64,000 nucleotides of DNA from Acidiluteibacter ferrifornacis (GCF_009909615.1 NZ_WWNE01000006.1:432611-496610); one strand, 5' to 3'; shown: positions 35,441-45,562, counted from the first letter of the stretch. Numbers and translations are program-made. Notes: a model not told the origin generated them from the letters alone.

Positions 35441-36568
35441 ATGAAAAAAAAACTTCTCAACATACTTCTTGCAGTAAATCTTTTCTATTCTTGTGATTAT
35501 TCAATATATACTACTGAGGGAAAGTATTATGAGCAACTTCATTTAAATCAACGATATATTAGTCTAAGAGAAGCACCTCCCGCTTCAACTATACACTTAA
35601 GCTATCAAGCATATAACACATTAACCGATAGTTATAAAAAAAAGATTCAACTAACTTCTATTGATAGTTCAGGTTTTATTAATCCTTCTCAAAATCAAAC
35701 TAATGCTAATTATAATATTTACTTTCTTGGAGGAAGCACAACGGCTTGTTTTGAAGTAGTCGATAGTTTAAAGTTTGTAAATCTTGTACAGCGCAGTTTA
35801 GCAATGAACTATCAGCTAAATGTAAATACTTTTAATGCAGGTTATCCTGGAAACTCAAGCCTAAGTTCATATAATAAATTAGTTAATGTAATACTACCCC
35901 AACAGCCAAATATGGTAGTGCTTATGCATAATTTTAATGATTTAGCCATTATGCTTTATCAAGGAGATTATTGGAGCACCAAAGTAATGCGAGGTAAAGT
36001 AAGGAGGAAAGTTGAAATTCTAAGAGACAAAAGTCAGGTCGCTTATCTTGCTTACCTAGAAAATAAAAAGATAGAGCCCTTTTATAAATTAAAAGAAGGA
36101 TTGAATGGGATTTTTTCTGTTTTTAACAGCACTGAAAAAGAGTGGCATAATAACAAACAAAACCCAAACGAAATCGACATCCAACAATTAGAATCAGATT
36201 TTAAGTCATCGCTCATTACTTTTATTCGTACTTGCAGAATCTATAATGCGGAACCAGTATTAATGACCCAAGCTAATTTCCTTATAAAGGATCCGCCTGT
36301 AAACTCATTAGTTCATCAATATGCCAAAAATATTATGCAAGGATCAGGTTACGACTACCATAAAATTCAAATGCTCTACACCAATCTTAATCAAATCATA
36401 AAAGATCTTGCAAATCAAGAGAACGTCACTCTTATAGATTTAGAAAAGAAAGTGCCTAAAAAGAGTACCTACTTTTTAGACTTGGTACATTTAAATCAAA
36501 GAGGTTCACAATTAGTTGCTGAAATAATTAGCCAAGAATTTGCAAAAACAATAGTAAAACCTCAGTGA
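35441..36568 (+). CDS. SGNH-hydrolase-family lipoprotein, active type
   Basis: A 375-aa protein with a signal peptide ending in a lipobox-like LFYSC (Cys18), so it is probably anchored on the periplasmic or outer membrane. SGNH blocks are present: nucleophile Ser99 in FLGGSTT, Gly in GYPGNSS, Asn in MHNFNDL and the Asp/His pair in DLVHLNQRG. These enzymes remove or move acyl groups on glycans or peptides. It overlaps the next gene, whose GTG start lies inside its TGA (GTGA). The next gene encodes a relative without the catalytic residues. The same arrangement recurs at 47760-49951. Confidence 0.85.
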   Translation: MKKKLLNILLAVNLFYSCDYSIYTTEGKYYEQLHLNQRYISLREAPPASTIHLSYQAYNTLTDSYKKKIQLTSIDSSGFINPSQNQTNANYNIYFLGGSTTACFEVVDSLKFVNLVQRSLAMNYQLNVNTFNAGYPGNSSLSSYNKLVNVILPQQPNMVVLMHNFNDLAIMLYQGDYWSTKVMRGKVRRKVEILRDKSQVAYLAYLENKKIEPFYKLKEGLNGIFSVFNSTEKEWHNNKQNPNEIDIQQLESDFKSSLITFIRTCRIYNAEPVLMTQANFLIKDPPVNSLVHQYAKNIMQGSGYDYHKIQMLYTNLNQIIKDLANQENVTLIDLEKKVPKKSTYFLDLVHLNQRGSQLVAEIISQEFAKTIVKPQ

Positions 36569-37578
36569 AAAGTTTAAAGAAAATAGGAAAATTGATTGTA
36601 ATAAACAGCTTAGTATTACTTATCCTACTATTGATAGTAGAATACAGTTTAAGGCACACAAACACAATTACACAAATGGGTCTTCAAAGCTATAGCTATG
36701 AAAGGTTTATAGAATTGAAGGAATTTATCCCTGCTGTTGAAGTAAGCAGCTACTCAAATAATATAGAAGCAATTGAGCTTTTGGAGGTTAATGTCGCCTT
36801 ACCTTGTTTAGCAGACTCCAATGGTCTTTTGGTCTCAAAAAATTCTGTCAATCAAGAGAGTATTCTCTTACTTGGCGATGCACAAACTTCTAATCTAGAT
36901 TTAGATCCGAATGAACGAATTCATCACCTTCTCTTCAACAAATTGGACTCTTCTTATCAGATTATAAACGCCTCATATCCAAGTAGCGACTTAATTCACA
37001 GCACTAACAAATTAGTAAATATACTTTTGCCGATGAGGCCAAAAGTGGTGCTTATCAACCATAACTTAACTGACTTATTACTTTTAGCAAAGAATGGTAG
37101 TTATTGGAATAAGATTATTGGAGATAAGAAAAAAGCGAGAGTTTCGACTACCCCGTTTGTTCCAAATGTTTCATTAAAAAAAGTAGAAGACAGCATAATT
37201 TTAAAGGAATATACAAAAGCATTGAGTAACATCGGACAATTATTAAGCAACTGGCATATTACACCCATATTTATTACCCAAGCGTTTAATCACTATGACT
37301 CTTTAAATCTTTCTAAATTGCTTCAAGTCAAAAACATTCATATAACAAATGAAAGAGTTTCTGCGTTGCATCGCAAGATTAATCAAGAAATTAGAGCAAT
37401 TTGTAAAGATAATAATTGGTCCATTATAGATCTAGAAAGAGTTTTAAATAGCAATCCTCTCTATTTTAATAATTATTTACTTTTTAATTCCAGCGGAACT
37501 AAAGAAGCTTGTCAGCATATTTCAGACAGCCTAAAAAGATGGGAGTTAGTAAAAACTACTGAGCCAACTTTACTATGA
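36565..37578 (+). CDS. SGNH-hydrolase-like protein lacking catalytic residues
   Basis: A 337-aa protein with one N-terminal membrane segment (VINSLVLLILLLIVEYSL), starting at a GTG that overlaps the upstream stop. It aligns with its neighbour through LLLGDAQT (the first block, with Ala106 instead of the nucleophile Ser), INASYPSSDLIHSTNKL, INHNLTDLLLL and NGSYW. The last block reads NYLLFNSSGT without Asp or His. It is therefore probably an inactive partner or binding subunit of the active hydrolase encoded by the gene before it. The inactive relative at 48875 supports a conserved role. Confidence 0.8.
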   Translation: MKSLKKIGKLIVINSLVLLILLLIVEYSLRHTNTITQMGLQSYSYERFIELKEFIPAVEVSSYSNNIEAIELLEVNVALPCLADSNGLLVSKNSVNQESILLLGDAQTSNLDLDPNERIHHLLFNKLDSSYQIINASYPSSDLIHSTNKLVNILLPMRPKVVLINHNLTDLLLLAKNGSYWNKIIGDKKKARVSTTPFVPNVSLKKVEDSIILKEYTKALSNIGQLLSNWHITPIFITQAFNHYDSLNLSKLLQVKNIHITNERVSALHRKINQEIRAICKDNNWSIIDLERVLNSNPLYFNNYLLFNSSGTKEACQHISDSLKRWELVKTTEPTLL

Positions 37579-38735
37579 AAAAAACACTATTTGTTATAAT
37601 TTCTCTCGCTTTTGGACTTTTATTTTGTATTTGCTTACTAGAATTAGGCTTGTATATTTATTTAGAAAACTTCGCCCCCAACCATACCTTTTACAAATAT
37701 GCTTCATCAGCAGACAAGCATGAAAAGTCTAACTTTCTCAATGTAGATCATCATCGTTATTTTGGATACTCTTCAAAACCTAATTTTAAACAAGGAAATA
37801 ATCTACACAACCAATTTGGTTTTCGAGGAAATTCAATGAACAAGGAAAAAGAAGCCAATACTTATCGAATTATTTGTATCGGGGGATCAACCACATATGG
37901 CACAGCAGTTGAAGATTACAGAAATAGTTATCCATATTTGCTAGAGCAAGAACTAAAAAATTCTACACCAAAAAAAATTGAAGTTATCAATGCCGGTGTT
38001 AAAGGCTATAGCAGTTTTGAAAGTTTACTCAACTTTCAATTTAATTTGCTCGAATTCAATCCAGACCTTATTATTATAAATCACGGAATCAACGATTTAA
38101 GCACTCGATTAGTATGGCCTCCACAAGCATACAGAGGAGACAACTCAGGATTTAGGGTAGATCCATATCCTCAACATCTCGCGTATGATAATGATTGGCT
38201 AAATCGATTTTATTTAGGAAGGTTTCTAAAACAAAAAATAATGAATGATTATGAGTTTCAGAAAGAGTATCTACAAAGTATTGGACGTGCTCCCACGGAT
38301 ATAGGCTTTGAATTTCGATATCAAAATTTAAAAGGAACCTACCCTTCCGGTATTTTCGAAAAACATTCTGTAAAAAAAATTTTAGACTTAAACCCTCCTA
38401 AATATTTAATGAGAAACTTATCCATTATGGGCAATATTGCTAAATCTAATGAAATTGCTGTCCTTTATACTTCTTTTTTATATTTTAATAATGCAAAAAG
38501 TTCAATGTCATCTCCAGTTATAGGGAAGGAAATTGACAAGCAGAATGAAATAATTGAGCATTTGGCAAAAACGCAAAATTTTTATTTTTTTGATTTAGCT
38601 AATTATAGTAGTCAATTTAAAGATTTAAATACTGACGAAGTGCATTTAAACACACAGGGCAATCAGTTAAAAGCTAAAATTCTTTCTAACTTTTTAAAAG
38701 ATTCCATCTTTATTAATCGTCTAGTTCATGAGTGA
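37575..38735 (+). CDS. SGNH hydrolase with N-terminal membrane anchor
   Basis: A 386-aa protein with a membrane segment at residues 5-30 (LFVIISLAFGLLFCICLLELGLYIYL). The catalytic blocks are complete: CIGGSTTYG, INAGVKGYSS, INHGINDLS and DEVHLNTQGN. It is more like the GDSL/SGNH O-acetyl esterases of glycan systems than its two upstream neighbours, which form a separate subfamily. It overlaps the upstream gene by 4 bp and the downstream amidase gene by 8 bp, so all four belong to one operon. Confidence 0.85.
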   Translation: MKKTLFVIISLAFGLLFCICLLELGLYIYLENFAPNHTFYKYASSADKHEKSNFLNVDHHRYFGYSSKPNFKQGNNLHNQFGFRGNSMNKEKEANTYRIICIGGSTTYGTAVEDYRNSYPYLLEQELKNSTPKKIEVINAGVKGYSSFESLLNFQFNLLEFNPDLIIINHGINDLSTRLVWPPQAYRGDNSGFRVDPYPQHLAYDNDWLNRFYLGRFLKQKIMNDYEFQKEYLQSIGRAPTDIGFEFRYQNLKGTYPSGIFEKHSVKKILDLNPPKYLMRNLSIMGNIAKSNEIAVLYTSFLYFNNAKSSMSSPVIGKEIDKQNEIIEHLAKTQNFYFFDLANYSSQFKDLNTDEVHLNTQGNQLKAKILSNFLKDSIFINRLVHE

Positions 38736-39543
38736 TCGAAAAGTCAATGTAGCCATGGCTCAATTGTTAGTTGAAGGTGGTGAAGTTAATCGCAACTTTG
38801 AGCGGGCCTTTAATTTTGTTAAACAAGCTAGTCAGCAGGACTGCAAGTTAATCGTTTTACCCGAAACCATTGATTTTGCATGGACTCATCCTAGATCTAA
38901 AACCGAAAGCGAACCCATTCCTGGTGCTTATAGTGATCAGTTTTGCCAAATGGCGAAAGAGTTTAATATTTATATTTGTGTCGGACTAACTGAAAAAATT
39001 AATGATAACAAACGTTTTAACACTGCTTTATTAATTGATTCCGAAGGTAAAATTGTGATAAAGTATCATAAGATTAATTTATTATCTGTAGAACATGATT
39101 ATTATGAAGTGGGCAACACTTTAAACGTTGTAAGCACCCCATTTGGAAAAGTAGGCCTAAATATTTGTGCCGATAATTATCCAGATGCATTACATATTGG
39201 CCACACTTTGGCAAGAATGGGCGCTGAAATCATTCTTTCCCCCTCTTCTTGGACAGTTGATCATTTTATATCAGAGGATACCGACCCCTATGCTGAAAAG
39301 TGGGTAAAACCTTTAAACGACCTAGCCTCTAAATACAATATTGTAATTATCAGTACAACTAGTGTGGGCTATATAGTCGGCGGTCCATATGAAGGGAAAA
39401 AGATGGTGGGCTGTTCGTTAGCTGTTAACAAAGACGGTATAATTTCTAAAGGTATTTTTAATGAATTTGCAGGCGAATTAATTGTGCAGCAAATTGAAAT
39501 TCCAGAGCAGCAGCTGAAAGGTACAGACTTTGCAAAACTTTAA
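38728..39543 (+). CDS. Carbon-nitrogen hydrolase (nitrilase superfamily)
   Basis: A 271-aa cytoplasmic amidase. The catalytic triad is visible: Glu in LPETIDFAW, Lys in KYHKINLL and Cys in NICADNYPD. Family members hydrolyse amides or carbamoyl compounds. It is the last gene of the rightward SGNH operon and meets the leftward membrane-protein gene end to end (4-bp overlap). Substrate unknown. An amide of a sugar or of a peptide Asn is possible given the amidotransferase and carbamoyltransferase genes that follow. Confidence 0.9.
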   Translation: MSDRKVNVAMAQLLVEGGEVNRNFERAFNFVKQASQQDCKLIVLPETIDFAWTHPRSKTESEPIPGAYSDQFCQMAKEFNIYICVGLTEKINDNKRFNTALLIDSEGKIVIKYHKINLLSVEHDYYEVGNTLNVVSTPFGKVGLNICADNYPDALHIGHTLARMGAEIILSPSSWTVDHFISEDTDPYAEKWVKPLNDLASKYNIVIISTTSVGYIVGGPYEGKKMVGCSLAVNKDGIISKGIFNEFAGELIVQQIEIPEQQLKGTDFAKL

Positions 39544-41273
39544 CTGTCTGTTTTAGGCATCTGCAATAATTTTAGATAATCATTCTGATACAGAATTTGT
39601 AATTCACTTTTATGCTGTTTTGTAACCACCACAAAATCAAAATCATACTTTTGCTGCAATCTCAAGAAATCTTGATCTTCTAACTTATTATAATTCTCCT
39701 CTGTTTGTAGAATATGATTCAGTTTTATTTCTTTTTTTCGATTATAAACTTCATTTATTCTTCTCCACCACTCTTCCATCCCTTTATCATTCATTGGGAT
39801 ACCATAGGCATCAACCACTAAAGCTCGATTAGCCAAAATTCTTAAGCGTCCGTTTCGTGGACCACAAAGCAAGGGACTTTCATCTGAAGTATTGGCTCTA
39901 ATGAAAGTTGCCAACTCTGCTTCTGCGTCATTTAAATCGGAAAGATAAACCTGAGCTCTAAAGTATTTGAACAAATCAGTGTTATTGGTTTTAGCAGTAA
40001 AAAAATTATTATGAATCACAAAGAGCAAGACTAAACTTAGACTAAGCCAAAACAATTTTCTTGAGAGAATTAATACGATTACTAATATCAGAAAACTGAT
40101 CAGCAGTTTTGGTGTCAGCGAGAAATAAAAACAAATTACTCCAGCTCCAATAAAAGGAAGCACATTTCTAACAGGTAAAAGTTTTTCACGAAAACCCATT
40201 AATTCACTTCCTAAAAACATTGCTATTCCGATTAAACTTACAATCTTAAGTAAAGTTAGAAAACGCCATAATTGAAGCGTTATGATAAATCGGTTGGGTA
40301 CTACCTCGGCAAAAAACCAACCGATACCACATAACATTATTACAATGCAAGAAGTTACAATAAGTGACTGAATAACAACTTTAAACTGAGTTCTTAGTTT
40401 ATACCATGAAAAAGTGGCTAAAGAAAGAAATAAAACTCCTTGGAACAACTTCTCAGGCTTTAGAAAGTATGAAGGAAAGTAATGGTGGGGGAAACGAACT
40501 TTCATAATTTCTATAAATAAAGCATCGCTCATTTGGTAGTTGAAAGAATGAGCATAACTCGATACATACATCACAGCCGGTATACTGATTAGAACTCCCG
40601 CAATAATAAATTGATAGCATTCAACTTTAGTTAAATCTTTTCGATATAATTTTCCAATCAAAATTTGAAAAAGCATTATTCCTCCTATCCCAGGCCCACT
40701 TAATGGATGAATTATGGTCGCCAGAGCAGCGAAAACACCTACTCCAAGAATACGCTGTCTTATACCCTGCCAAATGCATAAAATGAGAAATGGCATAATC
40801 AAATGTTCAGGAGTTAAGTCATAACGGAATATTTCTTCACGATTTCCCCATTGAAATGTTTTAACGCTCAAAAATAATATTGTGGCAATCAATCCACTCA
40901 TTCGATTTCCTTTACTTAAACCTTTCGTAGTAAAATATGCTGCAACAGCAATTCCAAGATTGGCCAATAAAGTCAATATAAAAATTACAGTAGGAATATC
41001 TAAAAATTTCCCCGCTCGGCCCACAAGCTTCGCAAAAATAAAGTCTTCATTAAATAATTGTGAGGAATTAGTGAAAAAGTCATTTGTTAAAAATTGCACA
41101 TCTAACTCTCTATAAATCATAGGCAACATATCAATCTGTATTAAACTCACAAATTGATAATTATATAAGGTTGTCAACAAGCCAATAAAAAAGACAAGAA
41201 CCATAGCAGATTTGTGAGAGATTTCCCGAGAATAGCCTTTGCCCAAAACTTCTATGATTGTTAAAATACCCAT
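39540..41273 (-). CDS. Polytopic membrane protein, glycosyltransferase-like topology
   Basis: A 577-aa protein with about 11-12 hydrophobic segments and a soluble C-terminal region of 130 residues (from about 440). The topology resembles GT-C glycosyltransferases or other integral envelope enzymes: an early periplasmic loop after the first segment (QIDMLPMIYRELDVQFLTND) and FRYDLTPEHLIMPFL in the middle. No metal-binding or PP-loop motif is seen. It starts one base before the carbamoyltransferase stop, suggesting the same leftward operon. I cannot name a family with confidence. Confidence 0.6.
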   Translation of the reverse strand: MGILTIIEVLGKGYSREISHKSAMVLVFFIGLLTTLYNYQFVSLIQIDMLPMIYRELDVQFLTNDFFTNSSQLFNEDFIFAKLVGRAGKFLDIPTVIFILTLLANLGIAVAAYFTTKGLSKGNRMSGLIATILFLSVKTFQWGNREEIFRYDLTPEHLIMPFLILCIWQGIRQRILGVGVFAALATIIHPLSGPGIGGIMLFQILIGKLYRKDLTKVECYQFIIAGVLISIPAVMYVSSYAHSFNYQMSDALFIEIMKVRFPHHYFPSYFLKPEKLFQGVLFLSLATFSWYKLRTQFKVVIQSLIVTSCIVIMLCGIGWFFAEVVPNRFIITLQLWRFLTLLKIVSLIGIAMFLGSELMGFREKLLPVRNVLPFIGAGVICFYFSLTPKLLISFLILVIVLILSRKLFWLSLSLVLLFVIHNNFFTAKTNNTDLFKYFRAQVYLSDLNDAEAELATFIRANTSDESPLLCGPRNGRLRILANRALVVDAYGIPMNDKGMEEWWRRINEVYNRKKEIKLNHILQTEENYNKLEDQDFLRLQQKYDFDFVVVTKQHKSELQILYQNDYLKLLQMPKTDS

Positions 41274-41274
41274 G

Positions 41275-42891
41275 CTATTTATGCAGCATAAAATTACCTA
41301 TCAATAGAGCATCCATTCCAGAGCCGTAAAAGGCTGCAACCGCATCCTTTGGGCGATGAACTATTGGCTCTCCTTTTCTATTGAAACTTGTATTTATACA
41401 TACCCCCATTCCAGTATTCTTCTGCAGTGCTTTTAAAAATCTATAATACAATGGATTTTGATGTTCGCTTACTGTTTGAATCCGAGCGGTTCGATCCTGA
41501 TGTGTAATAGAAGGCAAGTTTGCCGATTCTAAAACCTTATAATTAATTGTCATATAAGGAGACTCAGGAAATTTCCCTTCAAAGTATCGATTTGCTTCTT
41601 CAGCCAAAACTGATGGAGCGAAAGGACGAAAGGCTTCTCTAAACTTGACTTTCTGGTTGAGTTTATCTTTCATATTTGCTAACTGTGGGTTTGCTAGGAT
41701 TGAACGATTTCCTAAAGCTCGAGGACCAAATTCATCTCTGCCCTGATGCCATCCAACTATCTTCCCATCTGCAACTAAATCTGCAGCTTTTTCTGCAACA
41801 TCCTCTATTCTTTTAAAATCGACACACAAGAGGTCTAATTCTGCTTCTATTTCATGATGACTAAAGCTTTTACCTAAACAATAATTATGTGGCACTTTAG
41901 GCCTTACTCCTAATTCTTGTGAAACTATCCAAGCAGCACCCAAACTAACCCCATCATCTCCACTTGCCGGTTGAACAAACAGTTCTTCAATAAAGTCCAT
42001 TTCTGCAATCAATCTATTTGTTTCACAGTTCAAAGCCACCCCACCTGCCAAGCAGAGTTTTCGGAATCCTGTTTTATGATGTAAATCTTTAACTGTATTT
42101 ATAACTGCTTCGTTCAGTTTAATTTGTGTTGCCGCAGCAACATTCATAAAGTATTGATTTAAATGCTCATGAGGTTGCCTTGGTTTGCCTAAAAGGTTAA
42201 TTAATCTTTCATTAAAAGCAGCTTGTTGTCTAGAACCTTGTGGGGAACCTGACTTATATTGTTTGACATAGTTAGGGTTCAATCGGAAGCAATTATGTTC
42301 AAGATGGAGAACATCATCCAAATTTACTTGATTGGCATTTCCATATGGTGCAAGCCCCATTAGCTTATATTCATCCGTATCTCGCACAAAGCCACAAAAT
42401 TGAGTCATCATTGAGTAAAAAATACCTAAGCTATTACTCCGTGGAACTTGCTCTAAAATCTCAATTTCTCCTTGTATACCAATTGCTTTTTGCAATGCAA
42501 TACCATCCCCTGAGGCATCCATAGTTAAGATAATTGCCTCATCAAAATTAGAACCATAATAAGCAGACGCTGCATGCGCCAAATGATGATGAACTCTTCT
42601 TATTGGCGGACAGTAGCCAAAATTATAGGAATAGAATTCAGCTAATATGGAATCATATTGATTACCAAATGTGGCGCCTTGTGTAGCAATATAGTCAACA
42701 TCATTCATCTGAATACCTTCATATCGGAGCGCTTCTATCACACTTAAATAAGGTAACATACCAGCAGAATGTTTAATACGGTTGAGTCGTTCTTCTGCAA
42801 TAGCAAATACAACTTCCCCATCTTTAATTAAAACAGCTGTTACATCTTGATAACCTGCTCTTACTCCCCCATTAATTCCTAATACATACAT
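41275..42891 (-). CDS. NodU/CmcH-type O-carbamoyltransferase
   Basis: A 538-aa protein. The N-terminal Kae1-like domain shows YVLGINGG..AGYQDVTAVLIKDGEVVFAIAEERLNRIKH, the metal-binding His pair VHHHLAHAASAYY and LTMDASGDG. The C-terminal domain shows DEFGPRALGNRSILA and CINTSFNRKGEPIVHRPKDA. The family transfers a carbamoyl group from carbamoyl phosphate via carbamoyl-AMP to hydroxyls of sugars or antibiotics. It overlaps the amidotransferase gene by one base. It could carbamoylate a surface sugar or a sugar on the RiPP. Confidence 0.92.
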   Translation of the reverse strand: MYVLGINGGVRAGYQDVTAVLIKDGEVVFAIAEERLNRIKHSAGMLPYLSVIEALRYEGIQMNDVDYIATQGATFGNQYDSILAEFYSYNFGYCPPIRRVHHHLAHAASAYYGSNFDEAIILTMDASGDGIALQKAIGIQGEIEILEQVPRSNSLGIFYSMMTQFCGFVRDTDEYKLMGLAPYGNANQVNLDDVLHLEHNCFRLNPNYVKQYKSGSPQGSRQQAAFNERLINLLGKPRQPHEHLNQYFMNVAAATQIKLNEAVINTVKDLHHKTGFRKLCLAGGVALNCETNRLIAEMDFIEELFVQPASGDDGVSLGAAWIVSQELGVRPKVPHNYCLGKSFSHHEIEAELDLLCVDFKRIEDVAEKAADLVADGKIVGWHQGRDEFGPRALGNRSILANPQLANMKDKLNQKVKFREAFRPFAPSVLAEEANRYFEGKFPESPYMTINYKVLESANLPSITHQDRTARIQTVSEHQNPLYYRFLKALQKNTGMGVCINTSFNRKGEPIVHRPKDAVAAFYGSGMDALLIGNFMLHK

Positions 42892-44087
42892 TAATCAACG
42901 AATTTAAAGTATTTTTCGTAGGTCACCCTAGGAATTAGATTGAAGCGAGATAATAAGTAGATAGGCCATCTAGCAAATTTAATATATGAATAACTAGTAG
43001 AATAATCCTTAAAAGTTTTAGGCTCTAATGCTAAATATGACTCAAACTCTTTTTTAGTTATTCCAAGTCGATTAATGCACAATTCTATAATCTCTTCCTT
43101 TTCGATTTTATAAATACTGTGTGCTCTTCCTAATGCTACTTTATAATCCAGCTGTCCACTCCTTACCAGAGCTGCATCACTATTCATATTTAAATCTATA
43201 TTAAATTTAACTCGATGAACATACTTTATCACACTATGGTATAAATCATCAAAATAATGAGCTCCTGGGTAAACCCAATCTAACTCTTTTTTTAAGATTT
43301 TTTCTGCATCAGCCCGTATATAATTCATATAGTAAAAAGGAGTATAAGCTTTTATACCTTTTACCAGAGTGTAGTAAAAAAGCTCCTTTACACCGAAATT
43401 AAAATGAGGCAAATCAGGACTCCAAGATTTGAGCTTTACCTTGCCGAACTTATTTTGCACATTTCTCAAATAGTCACCATCAAAATATGACCAACTTAAA
43501 GGTTTTACACCTTCAGTTCTAAAAGACTGACCAATTAAAATATTCTTTATCCCTTCTTTATGCGCTACCCCATAAATAGCAGCAGCAATTCCAATATCGG
43601 TTCCTAGATTCAAATCTGGTGTAGATGCCTTCAAAAAAGTCAACTTTAAGTCCTTAGCTTCGCGCCAATCAGAGGTAATGGTACGAAGTTCAACACCAAG
43701 CTTTTTTACTGCATTTAGCATATTTTCTCCAGCCACAGGATTATCAAAACCATCATTAAAGTGAACCGCAATGGGGCGTAATCCCCAATCCTTAACCGCT
43801 TTGTAGAGCAAATAGGTGCTATCTCTCCCTCCACTAATTCCGATTACACAATCGTACTTATTATTTTTCCCCTTTTTCTTTATCTTAGAAAATAATTGGC
43901 TTAGGTATATTTCCCCTCTTTCATCGTTGGGAAATATTTCACACAAACTATCATGTAAATCACAATAATTGCAAACTCCTTTTTTGTCAAATGAAATGCC
44001 TGGAACAGTTTTATCTTGAACACACCTCGTACAAATTTGATTGGTCAAATTTGACTCCACACCATTAACAATAAGTTTGTTACCCAT
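42891..44087 (-). CDS. N-acetyl-sugar amidotransferase-like ATP pyrophosphatase (WbpG/PseA type)
   Basis: A 398-aa protein. A zinc-finger-like segment (CTRCVQD and GVCNYC) precedes the ATP PP-loop GISGGRDSTYLLYKA. PIAVHFNDGFDNP and NILIGQSFRTEG match the WbpG/PseA-like family, which forms acetamidino groups on sugars with ammonia from a glutaminase partner. Such a partner (HisH type) is not seen nearby. It is upstream of the carbamoyltransferase gene (1-base overlap). Both point to a modified amino sugar in the envelope or on the product of this locus. Confidence 0.85.
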   Translation of the reverse strand: MGNKLIVNGVESNLTNQICTRCVQDKTVPGISFDKKGVCNYCDLHDSLCEIFPNDERGEIYLSQLFSKIKKKGKNNKYDCVIGISGGRDSTYLLYKAVKDWGLRPIAVHFNDGFDNPVAGENMLNAVKKLGVELRTITSDWREAKDLKLTFLKASTPDLNLGTDIGIAAAIYGVAHKEGIKNILIGQSFRTEGVKPLSWSYFDGDYLRNVQNKFGKVKLKSWSPDLPHFNFGVKELFYYTLVKGIKAYTPFYYMNYIRADAEKILKKELDWVYPGAHYFDDLYHSVIKYVHRVKFNIDLNMNSDAALVRSGQLDYKVALGRAHSIYKIEKEEIIELCINRLGITKKEFESYLALEPKTFKDYSTSYSYIKFARWPIYLLSRFNLIPRVTYEKYFKFVD

Positions 44088-44173
44088 TCAATTTCTTGTT
44101 GCGACTAAGTTTTTAGATTAAACTCAAAACTAGGAAAAAACACTAGCTAATTAAACACCCCCAATGAATCATA

Positions 44174-45454
44174 TTATTGACAATTCATTAAATATTTGAC
44201 CAACTCCACTGTATATCTGTCAGAACCTTTTTGATTCCAATGCCCATCGTATTTGAGCCAATGCCTATCCACTTCATCATTATTTAAACCTTTAAAAACT
44301 GAATAGCCATCAAAATAATCTAATTGATATTCTTTAGCAATGATGTCCATATCTACTTTGTGTTGATTTCTTTCACCATACAAAGTATTCTTCAATTCCT
44401 CTCTCGATGGAATTGAAGCCAAAACAAATTGCTTTTGATTAGATTGGCACCATGAAATTATTGAATCTAATTGAGTAAACTTTTTCAATCCCATTCTACC
44501 ATTTAATTGGCTTATTGTTTTTACATCCTCCGTATTACTATTTTCATTCTTTCCAAATCTTAATATATGACTTTTCAATTGTTTCTTGAGTGCCCAATCA
44601 AACGGCTTTAATGGATGACTCAAAAAGTGTTCTATCTCAATGTCGGAGTATACATTATTGTAAGACTTTAGTTCTTTAAAATCACTCATTTTTGGAATAA
44701 CCCCTTCCGACCAATCAACTGAATCTATTCTACCCATAAATCCGTTGGTATCAATCAACATTATCATAAAATCACGATACAAATTATCTGCATAAGGTGC
44801 CAATATAATTCCATCAAACTCATAATTTGGGATAATCTCTTTGAAGAATATATTAAACCAGTTCATAATTCCTCCCCCATCTACTGCGAATGAATAAAGC
44901 TCAACTTCTTTATTCCCTATCGAATCGTTTAATAGTTGTTGAGCGCGATTTGGCAAATTAGTCTTTAACATAATGCCAGCTATAAATGAATCACCTAATA
45001 TCATCCATCGTTTTTTGGTGGAGTCGTTCTTAATATATGAATACTCCTGATCCATAATCCACCCTTCATTATTAGGATAGAAACGATTGTCATAAACTGT
45101 AATTCCCATTCTTGTTCTAAAGCTTCTGACATTGTTACCTAACCATCGATACCCTCTAATAGGATCAAATTCGGTAGCTTTTTTATTGAACCCCGAAGCA
45201 CTTAGATATGGATTAATTGTATAAAAAACGCCTTCACCACACAGGTATACGAAAACTAAAGCACTAACCATTAAAGATAAACCAGTTCCTTTTCCCCCTA
45301 TTCTGGCAGACAATACACCACCGACAGTTAGAACTAATGTTCCTATCAATATTGATTTAGAATTTATAGAGAAAGAGCAAACTAAACCAACACCAAGAAC
45401 TAAAAATGGAAAGAAAACAAGCAACCTGAGTTGCTTCAGAAATTTAGTACCCAT
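44174..45454 (-). CDS. Membrane-anchored SGNH/AlgX-like protein
   Basis: A 426-aa protein with about three membrane segments in the first 85 residues, followed by a periplasmic SGNH-like domain: MILGDSFIAGIML carries the nucleophile Ser, and YDGHWNQKGSDRY the Asp/His pair. This architecture resembles O-acetyl transferases or esterases of alginate and similar systems. It is separated by 86 bp from the amidotransferase gene in the same direction and divergent from the glycosyltransferase at 45563 (108 bp). Together with the MBOAT gene it may control acylation of the same glycan. Confidence 0.75.
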   Translation of the reverse strand: MGTKFLKQLRLLVFFPFLVLGVGLVCSFSINSKSILIGTLVLTVGGVLSARIGGKGTGLSLMVSALVFVYLCGEGVFYTINPYLSASGFNKKATEFDPIRGYRWLGNNVRSFRTRMGITVYDNRFYPNNEGWIMDQEYSYIKNDSTKKRWMILGDSFIAGIMLKTNLPNRAQQLLNDSIGNKEVELYSFAVDGGGIMNWFNIFFKEIIPNYEFDGIILAPYADNLYRDFMIMLIDTNGFMGRIDSVDWSEGVIPKMSDFKELKSYNNVYSDIEIEHFLSHPLKPFDWALKKQLKSHILRFGKNENSNTEDVKTISQLNGRMGLKKFTQLDSIISWCQSNQKQFVLASIPSREELKNTLYGERNQHKVDMDIIAKEYQLDYFDGYSVFKGLNNDEVDRHWLKYDGHWNQKGSDRYTVELVKYLMNCQ

Positions 45455-45562
45455 ATCACATAATTAGACAACTAAATTAGTTAAGAATAATCTAACTCGA
45501 ATCCAGAATTTTTGATTTCCTTTGAATCAAAATTGAATACAGCGTTTACTATTTAGCTTCTT

